A stretch of 64,000 bases of DNA, taken from Camarhynchus parvulus. Lineage: Eukaryota; Chordata; Aves; Passeriformes; Thraupidae. Of the stretch, positions 63,166 through 64,000 are shown one piece after another. Location of the stretch: positions 60,236,965 to 60,300,964 of the forward strand of contig NC_044572.1 of NCBI RefSeq assembly GCF_901933205.1. The letters are read 5' to 3'. Made by a program: the position numbers and the translations under genes. Numbering within the stretch: position 1 is the first letter of the stretch; the number at the start of each line of letters is the position of its first letter. The notes beneath the pieces were generated by a model. That model did not search any database, was not told the origin of the DNA, and saw only the letters and a program-made list of their open reading frames with translations.

Positions 63166-64000
63166 GGAACATAAAAATATTTCCAATATTTAATGAATAT
63201 TTCTACTTTAAAAAAATAAACTAAAAAAGAGAGAAGTTGTATGGGCTTAGTGAAAAAAAATGCATGGGGAAAAGGTATACCTTGCCAATTTCAAAAATTT
63301 TGACTCAGTCTTCTCCATTTCTTCTCTGCCCTTCACAAAATCTTAACAACCAACTTGCATCTTCAGTCTCCTTTTGAAACCTTGAACATCTGAGCTTCAT
63401 GTCTTCCAGTTTTCTTATACGATTGTAAAGGCTAAGGTAATTTATTTTTCAATGAAAAACAACATCACAGGACTCCAGGACGAAGAATTTAAACAAAGGC
63501 ATCAAACACCACAAACCTCAAGACACAAATAATCAGATTTCCTAGGACAGGAGAATTGGAAAATAGTCTGTCTGACACTGATGCCTGAGGTAGTGGTTTG
63601 CCTCAGCTCACAGGCTCTCTAAAACAGCCTGACCTACATATTCCTCTTTTTCTTTTTTTTCCTAGGGCTCACTGAGAAAACAGACTTCCTACCACTATCA
63701 TGAGGTTCACTGGGAGGTTAAAAACATGGAGAGTTATCTTCAAGTATAGAAAGAGTAAAGTTTATTGTGTAAACATTTACACTGTGAACTGACCTTCTTC
63801 TGACTTCAACTGGTAAAGAGTCCAGGGGGAAATGTTTTGGGGCAGGAGTCCAGGAAGCTGAATGGAGTGGGAAGATAAAGAGTGGTCTGAAGTTGAACAG
63901 GGCAGTGGGGAGAGAGACAGATGAATGCTCCTCCGGCCCATGAGAAGGACTGCACATCTTTGGAAACAGATTCCATGACACTGATCTCAGAGACAAGCTG

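Larger units (their letters stand above)
54026..64000. other. Unique AT-rich noncoding DNA
   Basis: No recognised gene or interspersed repeat occurs in the last 10 kb. Small repeats at 54391, 55557, 58024, 60708 and 63077 are listed or mentioned separately. An exon-like segment at 58817-58881 is discussed in the findings. 62560-62700 is relatively rich in G+C with open frames on both strands (62342-62728), but no domain is recognisable. 55780-55940 contains TTAATTAATT and other AT-rich motifs and might be conserved noncoding DNA, which cannot be judged from one sequence. Confidence 0.55.

Noticed and set aside
63585..63615. let-7-like start TGAGGTAGTGGTTTG
   Set aside because: It departs from let-7 within the mature region, and I see no matching arm forming a let-7-type precursor.
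1..64000. CRISPR array, bacterial operon, tRNA or rRNA genes
   Set aside because: No regularly spaced direct repeats with unique spacers, no ribosome-binding-site-led gene clusters, and no tRNA- or rRNA-like sequence was seen by eye. A tRNAscan or Rfam search was not possible here.

Overview
This window looks like AT-rich, CpG-poor vertebrate nuclear DNA from a bird, probably a songbird. The basis is four decayed CR1 LINEs (a non-LTR retrotransposon family dominant in avian genomes) and three solo-LTR-like blocks resembling avian endogenous retrovirus LTRs as I remember them. The songbird assignment is inference. I see no bacterial, organellar or viral gene organisation, and none of the open reading frames is recognisable as a host protein. 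The longest (about 110-147 codons) lie in simple repeats, in repeat antisense strands, or in sequence without recognisable domains. I read the window as intergenic or deep-intronic.

Layout: 1-13368 is mostly unique AT-rich DNA with a few simple repeats. 13369-13790 is a well-delimited solo LTR (+ strand) with near-perfect terminal inverted repeats and a 4-bp target duplication. CR1 copies, all minus strand and all 5'-truncated, lie at 17811-18372, 22899-23935, 30032-30846 and 35420-35545. 36759-37157 holds three direct copies of a roughly 46-bp unit separated by A/C-rich tracts. Two minus-strand LTRs stand about 650 bp apart at 40550-41070 and 41720-42714. 42715-53844 is unique DNA. 53845-54025 is a 181-nt stretch with no G on the + strand. 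The rest is unique DNA with short microsatellites.

No genes work together here. The recognisable coding content is broken CR1 ORF2 (reverse transcriptase) remnants. The observations most worth a second look are an inverted fragment of the CR1 catalytic region inserted into a CR1 copy (22985-23029), a perfect 15-bp-stem hairpin carrying AATAAA on both strands (20781-20814), two adjacent perfect dyads (49260-49296), a 12-bp-stem hairpin (40189-40218), the triplicated unit at 36759, and two weak exon-like segments (11221-11302, 58817-58881). I found no convincing undescribed gene system.
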